Positions 1-11,500 of a stretch of DNA of 64,000 nucleotides are shown one piece after another. Every line of letters starts with the position of its first letter. The stretch's first letter is position 1. The position numbers were made by a program, and so were the translations under genes. Location: NCBI GenBank assembly GCA_022828595.1, contig JAKGHH010000004.1, forward strand, positions 22,576,372 through 22,640,371, in the 5' to 3' direction. Under the pieces are notes generated by a model. The model had not been told where the DNA came from, ran no database searches, and saw only the letters and a list, made by a program, of their open reading frames with translations. This DNA is from Nelumbo lutea (lineage: Eukaryota; Streptophyta; Magnoliopsida; Proteales; Nelumbonaceae).

Positions 1-1125
1 GAAATTGGATCAACGTTTGTGTTACCACTCCCACATTCTCTGTTCTCTTCAATGGTGTCTCCTGTGGAAGATTCAAAAGCTCAAGGGTTTAAGGCAAGGA
101 GATCCTTCGTCTCCCTTCCTATTCAATATAATAATGGAAGCTTTGAGTAAGCTCACCTGCAGGGCGACAGCTGGTGGCCTCATTCATGGGTTTAAAGTTA
201 GGGAGAGCATTGAACAGATCTCCCTGCTTCAATTCACTGATGACACCATCTTCTTTTGTGATTCCTCAACTGATGAGCTGATTTATTTGGGCATCTTTAG
301 ATGGTTCAAAGCTGTCCCACGCCTTAAAATCAACCTTTCAAACAGTGAATTAATGAAGACAGAGGAAGGTAATCCCGACCCCCAGCTGGCTAGTATTTTG
401 GGCTGCAAAACTAGGAATTTGCCCACCACCTACCTTGGCCTTCCCCTGGGATCCAAAAGCAGTTCCTAGAGGATCTGGGATCTGGTTATTGATAGATTTG
501 ACAAGAAACTGTCAATGTGGAAATCTAAGTGCTTATCAAAAGGTGGTAAACTTACTTTGATTCAGAGTGTTTTGTCTTCAGTCTTCACTCCCAATTTATT
601 ACATGTCTTTATTTCAAATCCCTGCAACTGTTGCAAAACACTTAGAGAAGAAAATGTGGTTTTTTATGGGCTGGCTGGAGGAACTTCAAATTTAATTTGG
701 TGAGTTGGAAAACAGTATGCCAATCAAGGAAAGTTGGTGACCTAGGCATCAGAAATATTAAAACTGTTAAACAAGGCCCTTCTTGGCAAATGGTGTTGGA
801 GATTCAGCGAAGAGAAGCAACATCTAGAGAAGAATCATCATTGATAAGTATGGACTCACAAATCGGGGTTGGGACTTGAGCCCTGGCCTACCCCCAAGGA
901 GCTGTGGCCTGTGGAGTAATATTGTCTCCATTCTTCCTGTTTTCTATAAGGACATTTGATGCAAGTTGGCAATGGTAATCATATCAAGTTCTGGCTTGAC
1001 AAATAGTGTGGGGACCTTGCTTTGTGTGAAAGGTTCCCCTCTCTCTTTGATATTGCACAAGATAAAGATGTGGTTGAAGACTGCTTTGACTCAGTGAATG
1101 GTGAGATAATTTGGGGTCCTACATA

Positions 1126-1560
1126 ATTTAAGAAAAAAGGAAAGTGAATACATCAGCCCATGCACAATGGGAGCCTGTACATTGGGAATATACAAAAAGA
1201 CCTGAGAAATTGGATAAAAAAGGTCCAGCTTGCAAAAAAAAAGAGAGAGAGATAAAAGCTGGACACCTTTTTTTTTATCAATAACAGAAACTTTTATTAA
1301 TAAAGGAGTAAAAGCTGGAGACCATTGAAGGCCCTTTGTACACTTAACCAAGAACACAGGAAGCCTATAATTTTGTTCTTGACTGAAGCTACATCAGTAC
1401 ATTTATTGTAAAAAATCCAGCAGTTCCTTTCCTTCCAAAGAGCCCACAAGATAGCAGCTTGAAAAATCCTCCAAAGCAGCTTGCCCCTTACATTCAAACC
1501 CTTGAGAGTTCACCCTTGAAGAAGCTGAAGGACTGATGCAGGCAGGCCACTATCTTCATC
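1126..1560 (-). mobile_element. Minus-strand LINE 3' piece nested in the plus-strand LINE
   Basis: Minus-strand codons at 1497-1297 read LLWRIFQAAILWALWKERN, the zf-RVT region typical of plant LINEs. The 3'-UTR-like part runs down to about 1130. The borders are approximate because I found no clear target duplication. Confidence 0.6.
1264..1308 (-). mobile_element. 45-bp LINE 3'-end micro-insertion with 11-bp TSD
   Basis: The 45 bp read on the minus strand as a LINE 3' terminus (TTAATAAAAGTTTCTGTTAT then GATAAAAAA). It is flanked by the identical direct repeat TAAAAGCTGGA at 1253-1263 and 1309-1319. The same terminal sequence ends the minus LINEs at about 23683 and 27874. Confidence 0.65.
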
Positions 1561-1806
1561 CTTTCTTGGTGAGATGATCCCAAAGTGGGTTAGATAATCT
1601 AATTGTACTGTTTTCCTTCTTTCAGTTCCTCTCCTGTTCCTTCTCATTTTTCCCATTTTTATGCAAGATTTTCATCATTGGTGGGATTTCATTTTCATGC
1701 GCGTAACTGCTCTTTCACCTTTTTTTTCTATTTCACTGATGTCTTATCAACAGTTCCTGTACTCTGGTTTATTTTAATAAAAGTTTTCTTTTACTATCAA
1801 AAAAAT

Positions 1807-2374
1807 GTGCACAAAGCAAGAAGACCATTAATTCCACCTGCAAGTTTGAAGTGTCCCTTGACTCAAAGACTGCCTAATCAACTGGGCTTTCTAATATGAT
1901 GTCAAATTGACCAAGGATCAAGCACCAACCATACACCTAATAATCAACTTAAAATCCACCTGCCTCCACTCTCTTTACACCCTAACCATACATGAGTCTA
2001 AAAGCATAGAGAGGGATCAAGATCTCAGCCCAAATCCATCTTGGTAACATTAAGAGAATGTTCTATTCCTACCATTGTGGATGGACTCCAAAGTGACAGG
2101 CAACTGAAGAGGCACATTGAAAATGCATAGCAACTATGAGTACAATAAGATATCAGGTTGTGTGTGGGGAAAGAATTGTTTTACAGACCCTAAAAGGAGC
2201 AAAGAAACAGATAAATTATCTTAACATAATACCAAGCAACATGATATGTTTATTTGGAAAAGAATGTCAGAAGTATTTCATAGTTTTACATTCAAAACTT
2301 AACCTATAGAAGTATTGAGAAATTAAGAAGAATAAAAGTTTATTTTAATTCATAAAGCTGAAAAGAACACTCAC
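1807..2374 (-). other. TGH intron 7, unassigned part
   Basis: No coding, RNA or clear transposon signature is seen between the LINE 3' end and the donor of TGH exon 7. Confidence 0.5.
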
Positions 2375-2523
2375 AGGTGTGCTTTGAGAAGAATATATGT
2401 TATCATTAGGCTGCTCAATAGTAGTTTCATGGTCACGGATTACAGGCTCAGACTGATCGCTTGATGTTTTTGCATCATCAGAAGAAAAGGCAAGAAATGC
2501 TTTTCTAGCCTCCCTTCGTACAT
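2375..2523 (-). CDS. TGH: TGH exon 7 (last exon in window)
   Basis: It encodes (D)[19 protein letters not shown] and on to SSQSTP, ending in phase 0 at donor GTGAGT. The split Asp codon (G in exon 6, AT here) joins perfectly across almost 19 kb, which ties the two parts into one gene. The next exon, expected to begin with VYVLNPKQ-like sequence, was not found between 1 and 2374. Confidence 0.9.
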
Positions 2524-5500
2524 CTGAAAACACATAAAGATTTTGAATAGGTATGATGTATTGAACTCTGAAACCAGTTTCATTAACAGGGAGAGCATCA
2601 TAAAAAAATGGTAAATATGAACCAGAAGTTGATTGATGCATATGTCAACTTCCAGAATAATTATGTTAAAATGATTCTTTTGTAACATGCAGCATGCACA
2701 AGTGGTGTGCCCTTTCTGATGTTCCCTAATCTTTACAGAAATTAGAAAATTTCAGCCCATCAAATACAATAAAATGGAAGTCCATAAACTATATAGGGCA
2801 CCTCATCGGTTCACCTTTCTGATTACTTCATTCTCCACACCCCTTTCTTCTGGGATTCTATAGTTTCTTTCCTTCCAAACACACCACCATAAGGCAAAAA
2901 GTGTAACAATCAATAACATACAAGATACAACCATGTTTACTAAACCCCTTCACCAGCCAAGATTCAATCATTCAAGACAAACTTCTTGGGATTACCCATT
3001 TTGGGGTTAATAGTTACATTTTACTAGTTCAGGGTTAAAAGTTTGAGCCATTAAAGTCTTGACACAATTGTTTTAGCCCTAAAACCACAAAATGAATTCC
3101 CTCAAGCTTTAAGCCATATTCTTTTCTTTAATGTCCCACTAATCCAATATTGTTTTTTCAGCCCTAGAACTAAACTAGTTTCTTATTTAATTTTCACATG
3201 TTTATTTATTTATTTATTTATATATATTTTTTATAAGCAACAAATCAATTTCTTGTTTATTTAAGTAGAAATTTGCAAAAATTCTCTTCTGATATAAAAT
3301 ATGTGAAAGAGAGAAAGAAAGAAACTAAAGAGAAGGTTTATGCAGAGAAGAGAAGAGGAAAAAATTTGAAAAAAATGGGGAGCAATCAAAAAAATTAGGT
3401 CTGCCTGACCCTTTCATTAGCTTATTTACTTATAAATAAAACTGAATACAAAGACAAGTATGCCCTTAGTAAGTCTGCTACTTGTAAAAACTAGGTAAAA
3501 ACTCTTAGTTTAAACATAAACTAATGGGCCTTGGACCCAATAACTCTCCAATTCGGCCCTCACTGCAGCTGCTGCAACAGACTCTAGAGAAGTTGTAGTA
3601 AGTGGTCCTGATAAATCACCAACGTGAATATGACTACCATATTCACATTTCCCTTCTTGTTTTCAAGCCGGCTCGGTATAAGGTGTGGGTGAAGCTTCCA
3701 ATAGGTATCTCTAGTATGTTTAGGTTTCTTACAATAGTCAGAAATCAAGTCCTTCTTGTCCTCCTTCCTTGGTTCCTTTCAACCCTTATCCCCACTCAGC
3801 TTAGGCTTCACTATGCTAACCATAGTTGAATGCTCAAGGCCTAGGTTTCTCATCATCACATTCCTCCTACTCTCCTCTCCAGACACAAAGGCATATGCCT
3901 AAGAGAGAGTTACACTGTCTCGAGAAAGAATATGCTGCCATGCAATGTCATATTCAGAGCTAAGTCTTACTAGAAACTCAAATACCCTATTCTTCTCTAC
4001 CAGCTTCTGATAAGTTGTTGCAACTTTGCTACTTTCCCAAACCACAGTCACCAAATGATCTATCTCCTACCATAAGGTTTTGAGGGATGAAAAATAAATT
4101 GCAACAGACTTATCTCCCTGCCTAGTAGCAATCACCTGGTTTCTCAACTGGTAGGCTCTAGCAACATTCTCACTTTGTGAATAAGTTTCTGCTACTCCAT
4201 CACAAATCTCCTTAGTTGGGTTAGCCCATAGAAAATTCTTACTTATATGGGGTAACATGGAATTGCATAGCCAGGTCATCACCATGTAGTTCTCTTGTAC
4301 CCATCGGGAGTAGTTAGTCTCAGGTTTCTTCTCTTCACTAGTGACATCCAATTTTCCACAAGCTCCAATGGCCATCTTTGTAGATTGTAACCATTCTAAG
4401 TAGTTTGTACCATCCAACTTAACTATAGTGATTGTCTCAGCCCCGAAGAGGTCACCAACACCTTCTCCACCTAGTCTCATTTCACCTACAGATTTGTTTT
4501 CAACTCCACAGCCCTCAATAACTCCCAGAACAGATTAGGAAATCAATTTGAGATGAAAAAAAAAGAGTTTTATCTCCTTTAGAAACCTCAAACACCTTCT
4601 CGGTACCCTATAAGCCCCTCTCACCAAAGATTCCCTTCTCCATGGGAGTAGGGAAAGGAAGAGAAGAGGTTGCCGCTCCCTCCAGAGGCTTCCAAAAAGA
4701 CTGGAACTAGAACTGTCCTCTTCAAAAAACCTCTAGAAACCCTAAAAAGCCAGAGCGCCACCTCCTAAGTAAAAATTAAGGAGTCCTACTAAATCAGGAA
4801 TCTTCCCCTTTCTCCAGTTCTTCCTGATTTTGGTGATAAACCCAAGACCAGCTACAAGGGATTGCAAATCTACCAAAAATTGGGCTTACCTTAAGTCCTC
4901 AATCAGCACTTTACCCCATCATGCAGTCGGTCGATCTAGGGCTGCACGATGGAGCAGCTCAAAAAATCCCTAAACTTGCTCTGATACCAAGTAGAAAACT
5001 GCAAAAATTCTGTTTTGATATAAAATCTGTGAAAGAGAAAAAGCAAGAAAGGAAAGAGAAGGTTTGTGTAGAGAAGAGAAGAGAGGAGAAATTGAAGAGA
5101 ATGGAGAGTAGCCAAAAAAAAAGGTCTGGCCGCCACTTTAATTAGCTTATATACTCATAAATAAAACTGAGTACAAAGACAAGTATGTCCTTAGTAAGTC
5201 AGCTACTTGTAAAAACCAAGTAAACACTCTTAGTTTAAGCATAAGTAAAACTGAATACAAAGACAAGTATGTCCTTAGTATTATAGGTCCATCCCAATTT
5301 CAAAGTTGGGTATAAATGCCCCAAATGAATGTTTTATCAATTGGATACGAACTGTGGAAGTACAGTCTAGTGACTTCGAGACTGATCATAATAGACTCAT
5401 GGGACAAGTAGAGTGTTGTTCAGAAGCTGGAGCAAGATTTAAAGCTCTTACTCTTGAGAAGGTTGACAACTCACCAAATGCCCTGGTCAATGTGATGATG

Positions 5501-8500
5501 AGCTCGTATCCAGCATTGATGCATATGCTAGCACGGAAACAGAGGTGGTGAGATAAATTCAGGTTTAGAGGTTTAGTTGATTTTTGCTCGGTTTTGCTAG
5601 AATGGACTGAAGTGATTTTGAGAGATTATGAAAAGGAGCTTCAGCAAGCTAGAGTTTATGGGGTTGTTGCAGTTTCTAGATATCCATATCATTGTAACCC
5701 AAATGTTTGGCGAGCCTTTTATGAGATGTGGTGGTGGTGAACTTGGGGTTTCTTTGCTCGATATCAACCGAATAAGTGGATTACCCATTCTGGGTATTCC
5801 TTATGAAGAGTTTATACCCACCAATCAAGATTTATTTGCTCCTATAGAGATTGATGAGCGCATATATTCTCCTATTGTTGCTGAATTATTATTAATCCAT
5901 GCACAGTTATGTCATCATTTCAATATTGATGAAGTTGATTGGATCCGTTGACTTGAGCATTTCTATGGGGGAGAAATCATTTATGAAGGACACGGAGAAG
6001 ACCCATCCTCAGAAAAATGTTAAGGGTAGATATAGCAGGAGGACTGACTCTGGCTTCAAGAAATTGATTGACTCTTCTTCTTCTAAAGAGAAGCTCCCTT
6101 TAATTGTTTCAAAGACGGGTCAACTAGCAGCTTATTTAGCATTTTGGCTGAGTCGCTTTGTTCTTCCATACAATAGAGATGTGGTAAGGCCAGAGACATT
6201 TTATATGGCCTCATAGATGGCTCAGGGTACCTGCATTTCCCTAGCCCCAGTAGTTTTGGGTTTGATCACATCCTCAAGGGCCTGGGCATGCGAATGCCAA
6301 AATTCCTATTCATTATGTGATGGGATGGCTTGCTGAACACTTACGTCACTTATATCAATGTCGATCAGATCATGAATTTCCAGAGAGTTATCCTCATTTG
6401 GCTAGATATGCAGGTTTATAACCTGAATTCCAGAATGTTTTCCATGCATGAATGACTTTTCGTAATAGCAGCTATTTTACTTTTCAGCCTTTTTCCTATG
6501 TTCAAACTGAAGATGTGGAAAAACTTGACAAAGATGATCTTTCAGAATCAGAATTTGAATTCCTAATTAGTATCCGATCGCGGCTTCTTCCTGTGTGGAT
6601 AGGTTCTGATCTTTGGTTAGAACCCTATTATCCAAGCCGCTTTGCTCGACAATTTGGCTTTGTTCAAGGCATCCCAAGAAATACCCTCAAGTTCAGCTTT
6701 GAGCAATGTGAGAAGTGCACCTTAGAAGTGGCACTAGCTTGGCAGATGTTATTTCATACTAATACTCGTTCTCGTTTCATCATTCCAAGGATGAGTAGAT
6801 ATGGTGTATGTACATATTCATATGTGAGATGGTGGTCCCGATTTACAAATCCCATTTTGATGAGACCACTACGTGATGTGATTTCTGTTGTAGTTGGTTC
6901 TAAGGACACACCGACTCGTGAGGCATATGTGTGCATCATAAATTTGAGGCAAGTCCATACAAGCATAAAGGGTGCCATTAAAATTGGAGAATGGCAGTGT
7001 GATCTACAAGTAGTTGAAAATCCCAAGCAATCTTCACCTATTGCTGACACCTCAAGTTCAAAGGGATGTGGTATTCATTGTCCCTTGTGTCTCTCAGGTG
7101 AAGAAGATCGTCGCATAAATTTCAAGAGGGAAAGATATCCAAGACCCAATGAATTTCAAGAGACAAGTGATGTGGAAAGGGTTGTTGATTCCCCAATAAT
7201 AATTTCTGATGAAGAACCATTAGATTATGGAGCATATGAGGATGTCACCCGCCAACTTGATGATCTTGATCCCATTCTCATGCCAAGTAGCAACATAGAT
7301 GGACATGATCCTTCAAACGACTTTTGTATAGTGTGTCATGTTGATTCTTCTTCTCAAGTGGAGATGATAGGTGGGATTGTAGCAAAAGATTTGGAACAAC
7401 CAAGTGATGCAAAAGAAGAAATTCCATCTATTGCTACAACATCTAACACTCATGGCAGCATAGATTCACTTATTTCGAATTTGATTGAGACTACCATCAA
7501 TACAATAAGGAGGGAAATTGAGAAGGCATCTCCTAAGGCATTGATTTTGGGCAGACAAAAGATTGAGGATACAATCAGTTTGTTAAAGGGTATGGCCCTT
7601 CAGTCTCTTTTATGGCAATCTAAGGTTGAATCTATTATCAAGAACAACCAAATCATCATGCAACAAGCTGTTGAAATTGAGGAGTTAGATGGTATTATTC
7701 GAGCATGTCTGAATATAGACATGTTTCATTTTGAGAAAGTATCTTCTCGACATCAAGACTGCTTGAAACAAATTAAACAAGTTAATGGGACTATTGGGAC
7801 TTTGGAGAGAGACTTGGATATCAAGAATTCTGATTTGATTATGTTAGAGAAGGAGCTCCAAGATATTGAAGATAAAGCCAAATCTTCAGAGAAATTTGAA
7901 GCTGGTAAGATATTTAAGTCAAAACTTCAAGGTGACATTGAGACCTTGAAGCAAGAATTGGAAAGGCATGAAAAGGCTGAAGCAGAACTCAAGATAGCAA
8001 AGCTTGAGGCTGGTGGAGACATTCTTGCAAAATTTGAAGAAAAGAAGAAAGCCAAAGCTTCCTTACTAGAGTACTCCTCTCGGGGTACTCTTTTTTATGG
8101 TGCTTGATGCATTGTTTTTTCTTAGTTAATGAAGAGATTTTTTTAAGGAATGTTTATTCTTTCCTCATCATATTTAATGAAGTACTTATTTACATTTATT
8201 TTACTTTGTTCCATGAATGAACACTCCTTTTTTTATTTTTATTTTTCCGTTCACGGTTTAAACTCGTGCGGGCCAGGAGTACAACATCAATATATGTTTT
8301 CCTTCCACAAGGCAAGTCTCTTCTCAAACCTCTCCACAACTAGATTCCAGACCCCCCTATGGATTATCTCCCAAAGGCAACCAAGGTAACTTGAAGGCCA
8401 ATTAGACATTGCACACTCCATTATATCCCCCCTCCCTCAAATTTATTCCTACTAGACAACTTTTCTCAAAATTTACTTTAAGATTTGACATCTGCTCAAA

Positions 8501-11500
8501 AAGTTGTATAGTGAGTTTCAAGTTCCTAATCCAATTGAGATACCCTCCTTCATAGAAAAGTATCATATCATTTTCAAACTGCAACTATGGTATGTTCTCC
8601 CTCCCAAATCTCCACCCCCTAATTAAATTCCATGAATCTACTCTAAAGATTAGTCCCCCCAACACTTTTACAACCAAGGTAAATAGAAAAGGAGAAAGGG
8701 GGTCTCCCTGTCTGATTCCTCTCAATGTCGGGAAAAAATCCACCACTATCCCATTCACCAAAATATAGTGGCAAGTCCTAATATATCCCATCACCCACCT
8801 ACACCATTTGTCCCCAAACCCAAAGTTGATCATCACCTCCAACAAGAAGGACCAATCTACCATATGATAGGCCTTTTCTAAATCCAATTTGCAAACCACC
8901 CTTTTTTCTTGGATTTCTTGAAATCCTCGACGCTCTCATTTGCTATAAGTATTTGATCTGTTACTTGCTTCCCCCTCACAAAGGCTCCTTGGTTATTTGT
9001 TACGATGGTAGGGAGCACCTTCCTAATCCTAAGAGACAACACCTTTACAATATTGTACAGGCTATTTACTAGGTTGATTGGTTTATAGTCCCTCGGATGG
9101 TTTGCTTCTTTTTTTCTTGGGAACCAAGGCCATGAAAGTGGAATTAAAACCTGGGTTGATCACTCCTCTGTCATGAAATTCATCAAATTCCACCATTAGA
9201 TCCTCTTTTAGTATCTCCCAGCAGTCTTGATAAAATTCCATTGTAAGGCCATCTGAGCCTAGTGCCTTTGACCTATCCATATAGAACACAACCTCCTTCA
9301 CCTCTTCCATGTCAAATTTCCTCTCTAACCACTCTCTATACTCTAAATTCAAGAATGGCCAATCTAACCCCTCAAGCCACACCTGTTATTTATGGGTCTT
9401 CTAAAAATATATCTAAAATGATCGACAAAGGCTCCAACAATCTCACTTTGATTGGATAGTGTTACCCCTTCAATTTCCAGGCTTGAGATGAAATTTTTCC
9501 TCCTTCCATTTTCCACATGATGAAAGAATTTAGTATTCCCATCCCCCTCTTTCAACCACTTACATCTTGATTTTTGCCTCCAACTTATTTCCTCCTTGAG
9601 AAAATAATCCTCTAACTGTTTCCACAGTCTCCATCTTTGTTCCTTATCCTCTTCTGTAAGGCATCCCCTCCCTTCCTTCAAATCTAGGTCTTTTCAATTT
9701 GTGTAGTCACAGATTGCTTCCTTTCCTCCAACCTCCCAAACTCTAGAAGATTCCACTCCTTAACTCTATCTTTCATATATTTGAGCTTCTTGTGGAACCT
9801 CATTCCACTCTAGTCAACTGTAGGATTACTCTCTAGCCACCATTCTTTAACTTTCCTAATAAATCCTAGGTGGCCTAACTCTTCCTTACATATCACAATA
9901 GGCCAATGATCAAAGGTCACCCTTGAAAGGGCTCTAGATGTCAATCTCCCCCAATGCTCTTCCCAATCATTTGAAAAGAAAAATCTGTCCAGCTTAGAGC
10001 AGACAGGATCACTTGGAGATTGGACCATGTAAAGCTGCTATGTGACAATGGGATCTCTTTAAGCTCAAAGGCATCCACAATTTGGTTAAATTTTCTATAC
10101 ACATGGTCCTTTCCATAGTCCCCTAATATAACCCAATTCTTCCCATAATTTCCCCCTCTCTATACTCATTTAGCACATAAACATTTGTTAACACCCACTC
10201 AAATCCATCCTCCACCTGCTTAAACTTCAAGGAAACTGAAAATCGGCCTATCAAATCCTCCAAGCCTATGAAAACATCATTCTTCCACATTGTCACAATA
10301 CCCCCTAAGCCCCCCAGAGGGAGCCGCAACCCAGTTGATCCTAGCTCTCAAGACACTCTTTGCCCACCTGACATCAAAGTTTGCTCTTTTGGTCTCCTGC
10401 AACATTGCCACATCCGGATTTATCTTCTTGATTGCCTCATTAATTACTGCTCTCTTTCTAGCATTTCCTAGGCCTCTAACATTCTAGCTAATTATTCTCA
10501 TTTCCCTATTTTTTCACCCCTGAATTCCAATGCCCTTACTTATTTCTTTTCCTCCTCTCCCCTTTAACACCAAAGCTTTTATCTCCTTCCACACCCCTCA
10601 TTAGTCTTTCAGCCTCACTCAATTTCCTCTTTTTTTACATATATTTCCTCTCTCTTCTTTTGTAAGAAAACTTTGAGATCATTTGGGTCTTTCAGTTCCA
10701 AGTTTCCCCACAAAGGCTGCCACGGAATCCTCACTATTCAGCTCTCTTTTTCAGATTTATAGTTCCCTCCTTGATGACTTGTTCCCCCCAATCTTCCTTC
10801 ATCCTCTTTAGCTTTTTCTAAGTTTACCCATCTGCCCCTTCCTTTTATAAGTAATTCTCTTCAATTCCATCCAGAAACCTATCTAGAATTTCCCAAACCC
10901 TTTCATTTCTCTTTGCTCCCTCCTTTACCCCTTCACCCCTCTCCTAACCCTCCCTAACTCCACTTCTCTCACTTAACCCTTCTTCTTCCACAAGGGTTGC
11001 ATCCTCTGGAATGCGAACAGAATCTATCACAACAGACACAGAGCACTCGTTAGTAGCACAAACCGAAATGACACAGTTACCTGGAGTTGGGAAGGGATTG
11101 TAGGGGTAGGGGGTATGAGTAGAGTCTGTCCTGCCCTGTTTTGGAGAGCGGGATTCGCCTATCTCCTTGGCTTGAGTCTGATGAGAATGACTTCCCATCT
11201 CTTGTGTTATATAGTGATTCCTTCCCTCACCCTTTCGTTTGTCCCTCGCTAGTGTACCCATGTCTTGCCTCTGAGAAGTCTCAAGTATTTGCTTACACAC
11301 TTCCTACCTAGCAAATTGGATTGGTAATGGCCCTTCTGAATGTGAGCAGGGCTTTCCAATCCCAATATTCTGTCTGTGCTCCACTCTGTTGACTGTCACT
11401 CCTCTGTCAGGCCAGAGTAGAAGGTCACCACGATTTTTATATTCTACTTCTATGACGAATATCAACTCCAGATTTAGCGTTACTTTAGGCTCTTCCTTGG

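Larger units (their letters stand above)
1..1806 (+). mobile_element. LINE (non-LTR retrotransposon) fragment with decayed RT, in TGH intron 7
   Basis: The plus-strand reverse-transcriptase domain shows GLRQGDPSSPFLF and FTDDTIFF (an FADD-type active site changed to FTDD), then LPTTYLGLPLG. Pieces at 515-880 and around 1070-1110 (NGEIIWGP-like) are downstream RT/zf-RVT remnants in shifting frames. The probable 3' end is TTTTAATAAAAG...ATCAAAAAAA near 1776-1806. The element is cut by a minus-strand LINE piece at about 1126-1560 and carries frameshifts and stops. The 5' part lies beyond the left edge. Confidence 0.8.
3264..5255 (-). mobile_element. Copia-type deletion derivative retaining only gag and zinc knuckle
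   Basis: Two related repeats (3264-about 3560 and 4990-about 5255) flank a short interior. At 4978-4989 lies the complement of TGGTATCAGAGC, the initiator-tRNA-Met primer-binding site, directly beside the right repeat. The element is therefore on the minus strand with its 5' LTR on the right. The interior holds gag and a zinc-knuckle stretch and no protease, integrase, RT or RNase H. The exact left LTR edge and target duplication are not clear. The right LTR carries an extra internal duplication. Confidence 0.78.

Noticed and set aside
1..2374. Next TGH exon (VYVLNPKQ-like)
   Set aside because: I searched the minus strand for the conserved words and found none. The exon is presumably outside the window.
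8150..8389. 79-codon frame after the PMD relic
   Set aside because: It crosses the 3' truncation of the minus-strand LINE and has no domain, so it is a chance frame.
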